Part shown: positions 26,841 through 35,619 of the stretch, one piece after another | Position numbering within the stretch: the first letter of the stretch is position 1 | How the letters are laid out: every line of letters begins with the position of its first letter | Source of the DNA: Cellulomonas fimi | Lineage (GTDB): Bacteria > Actinomycetota > Actinomycetes > Actinomycetales > Cellulomonadaceae | Assembly: GCF_012952065.1 (NCBI RefSeq) | Contig: NZ_JABCJJ010000008.1 | Coordinates: 62,001-126,000, forward strand | Direction of reading: 5' to 3' | Length of the DNA: 64,000 bases | Made by a program: the position numbers and the translations under genes | Notes under the pieces: generated by a model | What the model was told of the DNA's origin: nothing | The model's database searches: none | What the model saw: only the letters and a program-made list of their open reading frames with translations

Positions 26841-28793
26841 GTGACCCAGACTGCCTCGCCCCTGCCGAAGGTCCGCGCGTCCGAGCTCGTCGGCCGCGGG
26901 TGGCTCAACACCGGCGGCAAGGAGATCGCGCTCGCGGACCTGCGGGGCAAGATCGTCGTCCTCGACTTCTGGACGTTCTGCTGCATCAACTGCCTGCACG
27001 TGCTCGACGAGCTGCGCGAGCTCGAGGAGCAGCACCGCGACGTGCTCGTGATCGTCGGCGTGCACTCGCCGAAGTTCGTCCACGAGGCCGACCCGGTCGC
27101 GCTCGCGGCGGCGGTCGACCGCTACGAGGTGCGCCACCCCGTCCTCGACGACCCGAACCTCGTCACGTGGTCGGCGTACACCGCGCGCGCCTGGCCCACG
27201 CTCGTGGTCATCGACCCGGAGGGCTACGTCGTCGCGCAGATGGCCGGCGAGGGGCACGCCCACAACCTGGAGATCCTCGTCGAGAACCTCGTCGCCGAGC
27301 ACGACGCCAAGGGCACCCTGCACCGCGGCGACGGCCCCTACGTGGCGCCCGCGCCGTCGTCGGGCACGCTGCGCTTCCCCGCCAAGGCGATCGCGCTGCC
27401 GGGCGGCACCTTCCTCGTGGCCGACGCCGGGCACCACAGCCTCGCGGAGCTGGCCGCCGACGGCGAGACCCTGGTCCGTCGCATCGGCTCGGGGGAGCGC
27501 GGGCTCGTCGACGGGAGGCCCGACGACGCGCGGTTCAGCGAGCCGAACGGGCTGTGCCTCGTGCCGGACGAGCTGCGGGCCGAGGCGGGCTTCGACGTGC
27601 TCGTCGCCGACACCGTCAACCACGCACTGCGCGGGGTGCGGCTGTCGGACGGGCACGTCACGACCGTGGCCGGGACCGGCGAGCAGTACATGGTGGGCGG
27701 CACGGACAACGTGGTCGCGCGTCCGGACGAAGCCCTCGGCACTGACCGGTCGGGCGTCGGCTACCAGGGGCCGCCGCTCGAGGTGCGGCTCTCCTCGCCG
27801 TGGGACGTCGTGTGGTCGCAGGAGCGCGCGGCCTTCGTCGTCGCGATGGCCGGCAACCACACGCTGTGGGAGCTCGACGTCGCCGAGAACAGCCTGCGCC
27901 GGCTCGCGGGCACGATGAACGAGGGGCTCCAGGACGGGCCGGCCGAGCAGGCGTGGTTCGCGCAGACCTCCGGGCTCGCGGTCGACGCCGGCGGCCGCAT
28001 CTGGCTCGCGGACTCGGAGGTCTCGGCGCTGCGGTACCTCGACGTGCCGGGCGGCCGCGCGGAGGTGACCGAGCCGGTCGTGGGCACCGCGGTCGGCGCC
28101 GGGCTGTTCGACTTCGGTCTGCGCGACGGCGCCGCCGACCAGGCCCTGCTCCAGCACCCGCTCGGCGTGGCCGTCCTGCCCGACGGGTCGATCGTCGTGG
28201 CGGACACCTACAACGGCGCGATCCGCCGCTACGTCGCCGGGGCCGACGGCGCACCCGGCCAGGTCACGACCCTTGCCCGGGACCTCGCCGAGCCGAGCGA
28301 CGTGGTCGTCCTGCCGTCGGCGGGCGGCGACGGGATCGAGCTGCTCGTGGTCGAGTCGGCCGCGCACCGGCTCACGCGCCTGAGGCTGCCCAAGGACGTC
28401 GCCGGCGAGATCCTCGACGCCGGGGCGCACCGCACGCAGCGTCCGGTGACCGACGTCGCGCCCGGGCCGTTCCGGCTCGACGTGGTGTTCACGCCCGCGG
28501 CGGGGCAGAAGTACGACGACCGCTACGGACCCTCGACCCGGCTCCAGGTCTCCGCGACCCCGCCCGAGCTGCTGGTCGCGGGCGCCGGCGACGACGTGCC
28601 GCTCACGCGCGACCTCGTGCTGAACCCCGAGGTCGCGCAGGGCGTGCTGCACGTGACCGCGCACGCCGCGAGCTGCGACGCCGACCCGGCGATCGAGTAC
28701 CCGGCCTGCCACCTCAACGCGCAGGACTGGGGCGTGCCGATCCGCGTGGTCGAGGGCGGGCCCGCGGCGCTGACGCTGCCGCTGCACGGCTGA
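26841..28793 (+). CDS. Thioredoxin-like protein with NHL repeat domain, 650 aa
   Basis: Residues 1-160 are a TlpA-type thioredoxin domain with the redox pair in FWTFCCINCLH near 46-52. Residues about 165-500 hold NHL beta-propeller repeats (VADAGHHSLAEL, VADTVNHALRGV, LADSEVSALRYL, VADTYNGAIRRY). A C-terminal beta-rich region follows. This architecture is found in bacteria and in eukaryotic NHLRC2. No signal peptide, so cytoplasmic. GTG 26841 is preferred; GTG 26826 lies five codons upstream. The biological role is not established. Confidence 0.9.
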   Translation: MTQTASPLPKVRASELVGRGWLNTGGKEIALADLRGKIVVLDFWTFCCINCLHVLDELRELEEQHRDVLVIVGVHSPKFVHEADPVALAAAVDRYEVRHPVLDDPNLVTWSAYTARAWPTLVVIDPEGYVVAQMAGEGHAHNLEILVENLVAEHDAKGTLHRGDGPYVAPAPSSGTLRFPAKAIALPGGTFLVADAGHHSLAELAADGETLVRRIGSGERGLVDGRPDDARFSEPNGLCLVPDELRAEAGFDVLVADTVNHALRGVRLSDGHVTTVAGTGEQYMVGGTDNVVARPDEALGTDRSGVGYQGPPLEVRLSSPWDVVWSQERAAFVVAMAGNHTLWELDVAENSLRRLAGTMNEGLQDGPAEQAWFAQTSGLAVDAGGRIWLADSEVSALRYLDVPGGRAEVTEPVVGTAVGAGLFDFGLRDGAADQALLQHPLGVAVLPDGSIVVADTYNGAIRRYVAGADGAPGQVTTLARDLAEPSDVVVLPSAGGDGIELLVVESAAHRLTRLRLPKDVAGEILDAGAHRTQRPVTDVAPGPFRLDVVFTPAAGQKYDDRYGPSTRLQVSATPPELLVAGAGDDVPLTRDLVLNPEVAQGVLHVTAHAASCDADPAIEYPACHLNAQDWGVPIRVVEGGPAALTLPLHG

Positions 28794-28827
28794 CCTGCCC
28801 GGAGCGGCCCGCTGGGGGCAGGCCGGC

Positions 28828-29040
28828 TCAGCCGCGGCGGTCGACCACCGCGAACGCCACCGCGAAGGCGGCCAGCTCCGTGAGGAGGAGCAGGGTCAGG
28901 ACCGGTGGGACGTCGGCGCCCAGCCCGATCGCCACGGCGGCGACGCCGGTGAGCGGCAGGGCGGACACGCCCAGGACGGCGAGCGCGCGGGTCAGCACGG
29001 CGTCGTCTCGCTGGGTCGTGGTCAGCTCACGGGTCGACAT
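28828..29040 (-). CDS. Small two-helix membrane protein paired with an XRE regulator, 70 aa
   Basis: Two hydrophobic helices (VLGVSALPLTGVAAVAIGLG and PVLTLLLLTELAAFAVAFAVV). Its start overlaps the end of the upstream HTH gene by 14 bases, so the two are translated together. Small XRE/membrane-protein pairs of this kind are frequent; the membrane partner's function is unknown. Confidence 0.75.
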   Translation of the reverse strand: MSTRELTTTQRDDAVLTRALAVLGVSALPLTGVAAVAIGLGADVPPVLTLLLLTELAAFAVAFAVVDRRG

Positions 29041-29221
29041 GGAAGATCTCCTCGACGGTGCGACGGAAGTGGCGGGCGATCGTGATGGCCAGGGGGAGCG
29101 AGGGGTCGTAGCGGCCGGTCTCGATCGAGTTGACCGTCTGCCGCGACACGCCCAGGGAGGCGGCCAGCTCGCGCTGCGAGAGGCCCGCGGCGAGGCGGAG
29201 CTCTCGGACCTCGTTCTGCAC
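29027..29221 (-). CDS. XRE-family (YozG-like) transcriptional regulator, 64 aa
   Basis: A minimal helix-turn-helix protein: LRLAAGLSQRELAASLGVSRQTVNSIETGRYDPSL is the DNA-binding unit, and IARHFRRTVEEIFHVDP the usual C-terminal cap. It is the first gene of a two-gene unit. Two 20-bp direct repeats upstream (29235-29254 and 29281-29300) are probable autoregulatory operators. Confidence 0.9.
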   Translation of the reverse strand: MQNEVRELRLAAGLSQRELAASLGVSRQTVNSIETGRYDPSLPLAITIARHFRRTVEEIFHVDP

Positions 29222-29234
29222 GGGTTCTCCGGGG

Positions 29235-29300
29235 CGATGTCAAGGGGGCTTGTCATGAGAAGCGTCCGTGACTCACCGACCGATGTCAAGCGTGCTTGTC
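29235..29300. promoter_or_regulatory. Two direct operator repeats upstream of the XRE gene
   Basis: CGATGTCAAGNNNGCTTGTC occurs at 29235-29254 and 29281-29300, 46 bp apart. Each is an imperfect dyad (GTCAAG/CTTGTC), and each contains TTGACA on the minus strand, so the sites overlap possible -35 boxes. Typical of XRE autoregulation. Confidence 0.6.
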
Positions 29301-29332
29301 CCCGCTCGCCGCGGCGTTCGTCTGGGCGCGGC

Positions 29333-29941
29333 TCAGGCCGCGGTCGCGCGCTCCTGAGCGCCCACCGCGCGGAGCACGAACGTCTCCGTCGCGGCGATCG
29401 CGCGCGCACGCTCGGGGCCGTCGGCCGGCAGGCCACGACCCGACAGGCACGAGTTGACCAGCGGCACGGTGACGTCGAAGTCCTGCTCGACGAACACGCC
29501 CGCGCGGACCCCGTGCGCGAGGATGCGCCGGAGGATGTCCTCGACCACCGAGGCGTGCTCGCGGAGGCGACCGGCCGTCTCGCGGGACAGGACCGTCCGG
29601 AGGTCCGGCCCCGGCGCGAGGTGGAAGTCGCGGGTCAGCTCGGCCTGCTGCCGGACGTAGGTCCGCAGCTGCTCGACCGGGTCCTCGACGGTCTCGAGAG
29701 CCGCCTCGAGGCGTTCGGCGAACTGCACCGTCTCGTGGGTGATGTAGCCGAGCAGGAGCGACTCCTTGTCGGCGAAGTGGTTGTACACGGCGGTCCGCCC
29801 GATGCCGGCGTGCGCCGCGATGTCGGCGAGCGAGATGTGGTCGAAGCCGCGTTCGGCCATGAGCTCGGCGAGCGCGCCGAACAGCTTCGTCCGCGTCTGC
29901 TCACGGTGCTCGTGGAGCGAGCGTCCGATGATCTTGGGCAT
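29333..29941 (-). CDS. TetR-family transcriptional regulator, 202 aa
   Basis: N-terminal TetR HTH (about residues 12-60: ALAELMAERGFDHISLADIAAHAGIGRTAVYNHFADKESLL) and a helical ligand domain. ATG 29941. Divergent from the DinB-like gene with a TGACA/TGTCA dyad (29943-29965) in between, so it probably represses itself and that gene. Ligand unknown. Confidence 0.95.
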   Translation of the reverse strand: MPKIIGRSLHEHREQTRTKLFGALAELMAERGFDHISLADIAAHAGIGRTAVYNHFADKESLLLGYITHETVQFAERLEAALETVEDPVEQLRTYVRQQAELTRDFHLAPGPDLRTVLSRETAGRLREHASVVEDILRRILAHGVRAGVFVEQDFDVTVPLVNSCLSGRGLPADGPERARAIAATETFVLRAVGAQERATAA

Positions 29942-29942
29942 A

Positions 29943-29965
29943 TGACATTCTCACACGATCTGTCA
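29943..29965. promoter_or_regulatory. Putative TetR operator
   Basis: TGACA (29943-29947) inverted as TGTCA (29961-29965) directly upstream of the tetR start and about 20 bases before the divergent DinB-like gene. Spacing (18 bp centre to centre) fits a TetR dimer. Confidence 0.5.
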
Positions 29966-29985
29966 GCACCGGTTACGGTGCGGGG

Positions 29986-30540
29986 ATGACCGACGCGCCC
30001 TCACCGCACCGCACCGCCCCCGCTCCGCCGGCCGCCGACACGAAGGACTGGACCTGGGTCCTCGAGCGGCCCTGCCCCGAGTGCGGGTTCGTCGCCGCCG
30101 ACGTCGCGGTCGACGACATCGGCCCGGCCGTGCGTGACCTCGTCCCCCGCTGGCGCGCCGCGCTCGCCCGACCCGACGTCCGGGACCGTCCCCGGCCGCA
30201 GACCTGGTCGGTGCTCGAGTACGGCGCGCACGTCCGCGACGTCAACCACGTGTTCGCCGGGCGGCTCGCGGCCATGCTCGACGACGACGACCCGCAGTTC
30301 GCCGACTGGGACCAGGACGCGGCGGCGCTCGCGGGCGAGTACTGGAGCCAGGACCCGGCCCGGGTCGCCGACGAGCTGGCGACCGCCGCCCTGGCGTTGG
30401 CCGACCTGTTCGACGCCGTGCCGGCCGACGCGCTCGACCGGCCCGGGCGGCGGTCCAACGGCTCGCGGTTCACGGTGCGCACGCTCGGGCAGTACTACCT
30501 CCACGACGTGGTCCACCACACCCACGACGTCGGCGCCTGA
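29986..30540 (+). CDS. DinB-like (YfiT) metalloenzyme-family protein, 184 aa
   Basis: Helical-bundle DinB fold: VLEYGAHVRDVNHVFAGRLAAML carries the first His, and LGQYYLHDVVHHTHDVG the C-terminal pair, the usual three-His metal site. PCPECGF near residue 27 is an additional Cys pair common in actinobacterial members. The family includes mycothiol- and bacillithiol-dependent transferases; the substrate is unassigned. Start ATG 29986. Confidence 0.88.
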   Translation: MTDAPSPHRTAPAPPAADTKDWTWVLERPCPECGFVAADVAVDDIGPAVRDLVPRWRAALARPDVRDRPRPQTWSVLEYGAHVRDVNHVFAGRLAAMLDDDDPQFADWDQDAAALAGEYWSQDPARVADELATAALALADLFDAVPADALDRPGRRSNGSRFTVRTLGQYYLHDVVHHTHDVGA

Positions 30541-30595
30541 GCGGCACCTTGGACCGGCCGCGGCCCGCGCACGTCGGCCGGCACACGCCCCTCCG

Positions 30596-31729
30596 TCAGC
30601 TGCGTCGCGCCTCGCGCAGGTGCACCGGCGGAACGTCGCTGCCTGCGTCGGAAGGGGTGTCCCACGCGGCGAGCTCGAAGCGGTCGCGGCCCGCGGCCTT
30701 GGCGGCGTAGAGCGCGGTGTCCGCGCCGCGCAGCACCTCGTCCACCGAGCGGTCGCCCTCGAACGACGCGACTCCCGCGGAGAACGTGACCGGTGCGCCG
30801 TCGTCGGGCAGCGGGGCCGTGAGCCACTCGCGCCGCAGCGCCTCGAGCGCGGTGACGGCCTGCTCGGGCGAGGTCTGGGCGAAGAGCAGCACGAACTCCT
30901 CGCCGCCGTACCGCGCGGCGTGGTCGCGGCGCCGCAGGAACTGCGCGATGGCGTGACCGAACCGCTCGAGCACGAGGTCGCCGTACGCGTGCCCGCGCGA
31001 GTCGTTGACCGCCTTGAAGTGGTCGAGGTCGCACAGCGCGAGGCAGTCGCCGGGTTGGAGCGCGGCGAGGCGCAGGTCGAGGCCCCGCCGGTTCTCGAGC
31101 GAGGTGAGCGAGTCGGTGCGGTTCGCGCGGTCGAGCAGGGCTGCCGCCGTGCGCTGCTGGGCCGACATCGCGACGAGCACCTCGCTCGACGCGATCCAGA
31201 ACGCGGCCCACACGGCGGTGCGCACGTAGGTCGCGTTGGTGAAGGTGGTGAACATGGACAGGTAGGTCACGAGGGCGAGCGGCAGCAGCAGGCGGCCGAC
31301 GCGCGAGCCGTGGAACAGCCCGGCGTAGCCGAACACGAGCGCGATGACCCCGACGTAGGTGCTCGCGACCCCCTCGGAGGTCAGACCCAGCGCGAGGAGC
31401 GCGAGCAGGCAGGCCGTCGGGAACGCGGTCGACGCCCCGGCGGGCAGGCGCGACCACGGCAGGACGAGGCTGACCAGGAGCGCGGCGGCCATGGCGCCCG
31501 ACACCGCGACGAGCGGTGTCCACTGCGAGCTCTCGAGATCCAGCAGCGGGGCCGTCGTGAGGATCACGGCGCCGGTGAGCGCCAGCAGGGCCCGGCCGGC
31601 CACCACGTCGTCGGTGCCCGTCCGAGCCCACGCCGGCAGGCGTCGCAGCAGGGCGGTCGCGGGCGGCGTGCGCGGGTCGCCGGCGAGGGGCACGCCGGGG
31701 GCTGCACCCGGTCCCGGGTCGGTGGTCAC
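30596..31729 (-). CDS. Diguanylate cyclase (membrane-anchored GGDEF protein), 377 aa
   Basis: Synthesises cyclic di-GMP. About six helices span residues 40-195; the GGDEF domain follows, with LCDLDHFKAVNDSRGH binding metal and RYGGEEFVLLFA as the active GGEEF signature. RRRD five residues before it is an intact product-inhibition I-site (RxxD). GTG 31729 is preceded by TAGGGC, suggesting a leaderless start. No sensory PAS or GAF domain; the membrane region presumably senses the signal. Confidence 0.95.
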   Translation of the reverse strand: MTTDPGPGAAPGVPLAGDPRTPPATALLRRLPAWARTGTDDVVAGRALLALTGAVILTTAPLLDLESSQWTPLVAVSGAMAAALLVSLVLPWSRLPAGASTAFPTACLLALLALGLTSEGVASTYVGVIALVFGYAGLFHGSRVGRLLLPLALVTYLSMFTTFTNATYVRTAVWAAFWIASSEVLVAMSAQQRTAAALLDRANRTDSLTSLENRRGLDLRLAALQPGDCLALCDLDHFKAVNDSRGHAYGDLVLERFGHAIAQFLRRRDHAARYGGEEFVLLFAQTSPEQAVTALEALRREWLTAPLPDDGAPVTFSAGVASFEGDRSVDEVLRGADTALYAAKAAGRDRFELAAWDTPSDAGSDVPPVHLREARRS

Positions 31730-31901
31730 GCTGCCCTATCGACAGCAGGAGCGCTGGTGTGGAGGAGTCCGGCGGGCGAACGCACGCGGCGTGTGCACAT
31801 CTTTCCTCCACAGGGCTGTGCGCCATTCACCGCCCAGACGCACACAGCTGTGGATGAGCCTGTGGGCGAGGAGGTCCGGGGAAAGTCGTCCACGGAAGGT
31901 C

Positions 31902-31931
31902 TTGCGGGCGCTGTCCAGGGGGGGCTAGAAC
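31902..31931 (+). promoter_or_regulatory. Promoter of the structured RNA
   Basis: TTGCGG (31902-31907), an 18-base spacer and TAGAAC (31926-31931) form a plausible sigma-70 promoter directed at the structured RNA, with a start near 31938. Confidence 0.55.
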
Positions 31932-31937
31932 TCTCAC

Positions 31938-32245
31938 ATCGGCCTCGACGGACCGGAGCAGAGAGCGGGGAGACCCGCAGGACGCGACGGGGACCGGGAG
32001 GCCGGGTCGACCGGAGAACGGCGGACCATCTCGACGGGGAGACCCGGAGAGCTGCGGATGACGACGCAGGTGTCCAGACGGTCCGGAAGACCTGATCGTT
32101 CGCCGTCCCGCCCGCGGGCAACCGGGGTGCCGGGACGGAGCCGCACCGTCAGCGCGGCCTCGGGACACCGCCGGGCAACCGGTCCGTGTGACGGACGATC
32201 GACAGCAAGGCCCCTCGGACGCCTACTCCGAGGGGCCTTCGCTGC
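31938..32245 (+). ncRNA. Structured ~300-nt RNA, candidate novel or Ms1-like sRNA
   Basis: No protein gene fits this stretch, but it has a promoter, strong secondary structure and a terminator. ACGGACCGG (31948-31956) is perfectly complementary to CCGGTCCGT (32179-32187), closing the molecule. Inside are GCGGG-GAGA-CCCGC and CGGG-GAGA-CCCG hairpins with GNRA-type loops, a CCG-GAGA-ACGG hairpin, and a CCGTCCCG/CGGGACGG stem. GGGCAACCGG occurs twice. A 13-bp terminator stem ends it at 32239. Length and closed-rod layout resemble the actinobacterial RNA-polymerase-binding Ms1 RNA, but I cannot confirm the sequence family. Confidence 0.6.
32207..32239 (+). terminator. Strong intrinsic terminator of the structured RNA
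   Basis: Perfect 13-bp stem, AAGGCCCCTCGGA (32207-32219) with TCCGAGGGGCCTT (32227-32239), seven-base loop. CAGC before and GCTG after extend it with one mismatch. The oncoming ChaB gene ends at 32413 on the other strand, so the stem could also act for that transcript. Confidence 0.85.
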
Positions 32246-32301
32246 GTTCCAAGGGTAGGTGCGCGGCGTCGCCGGGTCCCGCGTCGACACGCCGTCACCG
32301 A

Positions 32302-32361
32302 CAGCCGCCGGACTGGCAGCCGCCGGACCGACAGCCGCGGGACCGCCAGCCGCCGGACCGC
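32302..32361. repeat. 15-bp tandem repeat, four units
   Basis: Four units of CAGCCGCCGGACCGN (small variations) at 32302, 32317, 32332 and 32347, between the structured RNA and the end of the ChaB-like gene. No gene reads through it convincingly. Confidence 0.75.
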
Positions 32362-32412
32362 TCGCCGTGGCCCGATCGCACGTCAGCCCCCCGGGCGCCC
32401 GGCCGGCACCCC

Positions 32413-32832
32413 TCAGGAGCGCGCCCTCCGGGTCTCCCGGTCGTTCGCCTTCTGGATCGCGTCCACGAGCTCGCCCTTGCTCATCGACGACCGGCCCCGG
32501 ATGTCGAGCCGCTTCGCGACGTCGTACAGGTGCTGTTTCGACGCGTTGGCGTCCACACCGCCCGCCGTCTCGGCCCGGGTGCCGCGCCCGCCGGGTGCCT
32601 TCGCGTCCGACGGTCCCTTCTCGTCCTTCGGTTCCCAGTGGTCGCCGACCTTCTCGTACGAGTGCTTGAGCGCCGAGTACGCCGTGCGGTGCGCGCGCTC
32701 GCCCTCGCCGTACTCCTGCGCCGCCGCGTCGTGCGCCTTGGCGAACGTCCGCTGCGCCTTGGGCTCCGAGCGCTCGAGGGTGCTCGGCAGCTCCTCCTTC
32801 TTGGCCGATCCGCTCTTCGTGGTCTTCGGCAC
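32413..32832 (-). CDS. ChaB-domain protein with Rho N-terminal-like motif, 139 aa
   Basis: Residues about 15-70 match ChaB (ELPSTLERSEPKAQRTFAKAHDAAAQEYG, then AYSALKHSYEKVGDHW). The C-terminus (KQHLYDVAKRLDIRGRSSMSKGELVDAIQKAN) is a Rho-N/SAP-type helical nucleic-acid-binding unit. GTG 32832 has GAGGAG at ribosome-site distance; another GTG lies eight codons upstream without one. Such fusions are common in actinobacteria; proposed roles in stress or plasmid maintenance are unproven. Confidence 0.85.
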   Translation of the reverse strand: MPKTTKSGSAKKEELPSTLERSEPKAQRTFAKAHDAAAQEYGEGERAHRTAYSALKHSYEKVGDHWEPKDEKGPSDAKAPGGRGTRAETAGGVDANASKQHLYDVAKRLDIRGRSSMSKGELVDAIQKANDRETRRARS

Positions 32833-32970
32833 GGCGGTCTCCTCTCGTGCGGGCACCGGTCCACCCCGAGGTGGTCGTACGACCGACGCTAGGCCGACCC
32901 GTACGCACGCGCGCGTCGGCGGCTGGTCAGGGGGCGCGTGAACGCTTCGCGCCCAAATGCCGAGGTGGAG

Positions 32971-33905
32971 TCAGGCCTCGAGCAGGCGGTCCAGGACGGC
33001 GCGGGTGTGGGGCTCGTCGAAGACCTCGCTGATCCAGGCCGCGGAGTCCGCGCGGCCGGGGGAGCGTGGGTTCGGCGTCAGCCAGTCGCTCGCGGCGACC
33101 TCGGTGATGTGGCCCAGCTGGGCGATCAGCATGGTGAAGTGGCCTCGGCGCGTGACGCGCGCCGGGCCCCCTGCGGACCGGTACGCCTCGAGCAGGGCGC
33201 GGGCACGACCGACGTCGCTGCGGGCGAACTCGAAGAGCACCATCGCCAGCTCGTGGCTCGGATCAGCGGGGCCGCTGTTCTCCCAGTCGACGACGCAGAC
33301 CCCTGATGTCGCGGTGGCGAGAAGGTTGTCGGCCCACAGGTCGCGGTGGCACGAGCGGAGCGTGTCCGGCGGCTCGAGCCACGACTCGAGCGCGACGAGC
33401 TCGTCGCGGAGGTCCGCCAGCCGCTCCGCGAACGGCGCGCGCTCGGCGCGGAGCAGCGTGACCAGCTCGTCCCAGCGGCCTGAGCCCACCGGATCGGTCG
33501 ACCAGGGGTCCGGTGGGCTGGGCGGTGCGTCGCCCGCGGGGTCCGGGACCCGGTGGAGGCGCGCCAGGACCGTGCCGACCTGAGCCGGATCCAGGAGGGG
33601 GTCAGGCGGCAGGAGGTCGACCCACTCGTACAGCCTGACCTGCGTGCCGCCGACGACGGCGAGGACGTGGCCCTCGGTCGTGCGGCGGACGGCGGGCGTC
33701 GGGCGTCGTGCGCCGCCTCCGCGAGCGCGGTCGCTGCGCGCACCTCGTCCTCATCTGTCCGTCGCAGCGGGACCTTCGCCGCCCACGCGCCGTCGGACGT
33801 GTCCAGCCGCCACACGCGGCCCTGCCGGCCGCGAGCGACCGGGCCGTCGGAGAGCCGCGCCGCGCCCGTGAGACCGAAGCGGCGGGCCAGCTCGACGGCG
33901 TCCAC
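32971..33905 (-). pseudogene. Aminoglycoside-phosphotransferase-family kinase, frameshifted
   Basis: Two frames together give one kinase of about 312 residues. The 5' part (from GTG 33905: AVELARRFGLTGAARLSDGP, then the ATP-lobe WAAKVPLRR) runs to about 33705; the next frame continues with RRTTEGHVLAVVGGTQVRLYEWVDLLPPD through the catalytic loop CHRDLWADNLLAT and VVDWENSGPADPSHELA, ending at 32971. A missing base in GCCCGACGCCC near 33694-33705 would explain it. Catalytic residues in the 3' part are intact. Homoserine/choline-kinase-like; substrate unknown. The lesion may be real or a consensus error. Confidence 0.8.
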
Positions 33906-34026
33906 GGGGCCACTGCACCACACCGGGCTGCGTCCGGCCAGGCCGGTGGACCTCACAGCCGCGCGTGGGACGGGTGTTGCGCCGGTGACCGGTGAGGCGG
34001 CTCAGCAGCCTCGGCGGCCCCTCGCG

Positions 34027-35319
34027 TCACGCGCGCGGCTGTGCGGGCCGGTTCGCCCCAGCCGCCGCCACGAGGCCGCGCCCGGTGTCGGTGCGGCCGT
34101 GGACGCGGTGGTACAGCGCGGCCGAGAGCACCACGACGCCCGCGAGCGCGAGGTACAGGCCGTCGAACCCGAGCCGGCTGAGCGCCAGGCCCAGCACGAC
34201 CGGCCCGACCCCGACGCCGAGATCGACCATGAAGAAGTGCGTCGAGATCGCGGCGCCCACGCGCTGCATCGGGACCCGTCCGACCGCCACCGCCTGGATG
34301 GACGACATCAGCGTCCCGTAGCCGAGGCCGATGAGCGCCCCGGCCACCACGACCAGCGCGTCCGTGCGGGCGAGCGCAAGCGCGGCGAGGCCGAGCGCGA
34401 ACGCCGTGATCGCGACGTAGACGACGACGTTGTCGCCACGCCGGTCCTGGATCCGACCGGCCACGAGCCGCGCCCCGAACAGCACCACCGCGTAGACGAG
34501 GAAGAACAGGCTCGCGCCGGTCTGCAGCTCGCGCTCCTCGGCGTACGAGTTGAGGAAGGTCAGGACGCTGGAGAAGCTCACGGCCAGCACGAACATGAAC
34601 GCGGCGACCGGCAGGACGTCCGGGTGCAGCATGTCCTTGGGGTGGAAGCGGAGCAGGCGCGCGCGCTCGTCGGCGGCCAGGGGGCGGTCGGGCGTGCGGA
34701 GCAGCAGCGCGACGAGCATCCCGAGGACGGACGCCACGGTGCCCGCCACGAAGAGCGCGGTGTAGCCCGGCCCGTGCACCAGGACGAGCGCGAGGAAGGG
34801 GCCGACGGCGGTGGCCACCGTGGTGCTGAGCGTGAAGTAGCCGGTCCCCTCGGCGCGGCGCGAGGCCGGGATGAGCGACTGCGCGATCGCCATCGCGGCG
34901 GTGCTCGCGAGCGCGAACGCGACCCCGTGCACCGCGCGCACGGTCAGCAGCAGGCCGAACGAGTCGGCCCCGAGGTAGGCGGCCGACGCGAGGACGAACA
35001 CGACGAGCGAGAGGACCAGCATCCGGCGTCGACCCACGAGGTCCGCGAGGTTGCCCGCGACCAGCCGCGCCGCGACGGCGCCGATGACGAACATGCTCGA
35101 CGCGAGCCCGCCCTCGGTGTCCGACGCCTCGAACCGCTCGACCGCGTAGAGCGCCATCGTCGTCATGAGCGAGTAGAAGACGAAGGCCAGGAACAGGTTC
35201 GCCAGCGAGGCGAGCACGAGGTCCCGGCTCCAGAGTCGTTCGGGGCCGGGGCCGGGGCCGGGACCGGCGATCGTGCTGGCGGGGATCGTGCCGGCAGGTG
35301 TCGTGGTGGCGCGCGTCAC
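34027..35319 (-). CDS. Major facilitator superfamily transporter, 430 aa
   Basis: Twelve helices beginning around residue 30 after a Pro/Gly-rich N-terminus. The MFS loop signature is seen as NLADLVGRRRMLVLS near residue 90, with a second in GRIQDRRGDNVV. Similar to the YfcJ/arabinose-efflux group. GTG 35319 with GAGGAA upstream is preferred over a start at 35403. Substrate unassigned; no adjacent biosynthetic gene. Confidence 0.92.
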   Translation of the reverse strand: MTRATTTPAGTIPASTIAGPGPGPGPERLWSRDLVLASLANLFLAFVFYSLMTTMALYAVERFEASDTEGGLASSMFVIGAVAARLVAGNLADLVGRRRMLVLSLVVFVLASAAYLGADSFGLLLTVRAVHGVAFALASTAAMAIAQSLIPASRRAEGTGYFTLSTTVATAVGPFLALVLVHGPGYTALFVAGTVASVLGMLVALLLRTPDRPLAADERARLLRFHPKDMLHPDVLPVAAFMFVLAVSFSSVLTFLNSYAEERELQTGASLFFLVYAVVLFGARLVAGRIQDRRGDNVVVYVAITAFALGLAALALARTDALVVVAGALIGLGYGTLMSSIQAVAVGRVPMQRVGAAISTHFFMVDLGVGVGPVVLGLALSRLGFDGLYLALAGVVVLSAALYHRVHGRTDTGRGLVAAAGANRPAQPRA

Positions 35320-35619
35320 TGGCTTCCTCGGGTGGTGGGTCGAGCTGAGGCCGCAGCGCCTCGTGCCCGCGCGTCGGTGGAGCGGCGGGACTTCTATGGT
35401 CACATCGTCTCGGCCGGACGCGGCCTGTGACCCTCGGCACGGCCAACGGGATGACCCCGTCCGAGGGTGCCGCTCTCGGCGGGCCGGCGCGTGCTCGTAC
35501 GATCACCGCAGCCGCCGACGACCGAGACGGAGTGCCGTGCCCACCGAGATGTCGCAGACCTCATCAGCCGAACCCCGGGCGCGGGTCGGTCGATGCGCCG
35601 CCGCGCCCGGGGAGGCGCC

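Noticed and set aside
31790-31890. Several TGTGGA/TCCACA motifs suggesting DnaA boxes or an origin
   Set aside because: None matches TTGTCCACA closely, no AT-rich unwinding region, and no dnaA/dnaN/recF nearby.
31938-32245. RNase P RNA, tmRNA or SRP RNA identity for the structured RNA
   Set aside because: The invariant blocks of RNase P RNA (such as GAGGAAAGTCC and ACAGAGAACA) are absent, as are a tRNA-like end and the SRP tetraloop core.
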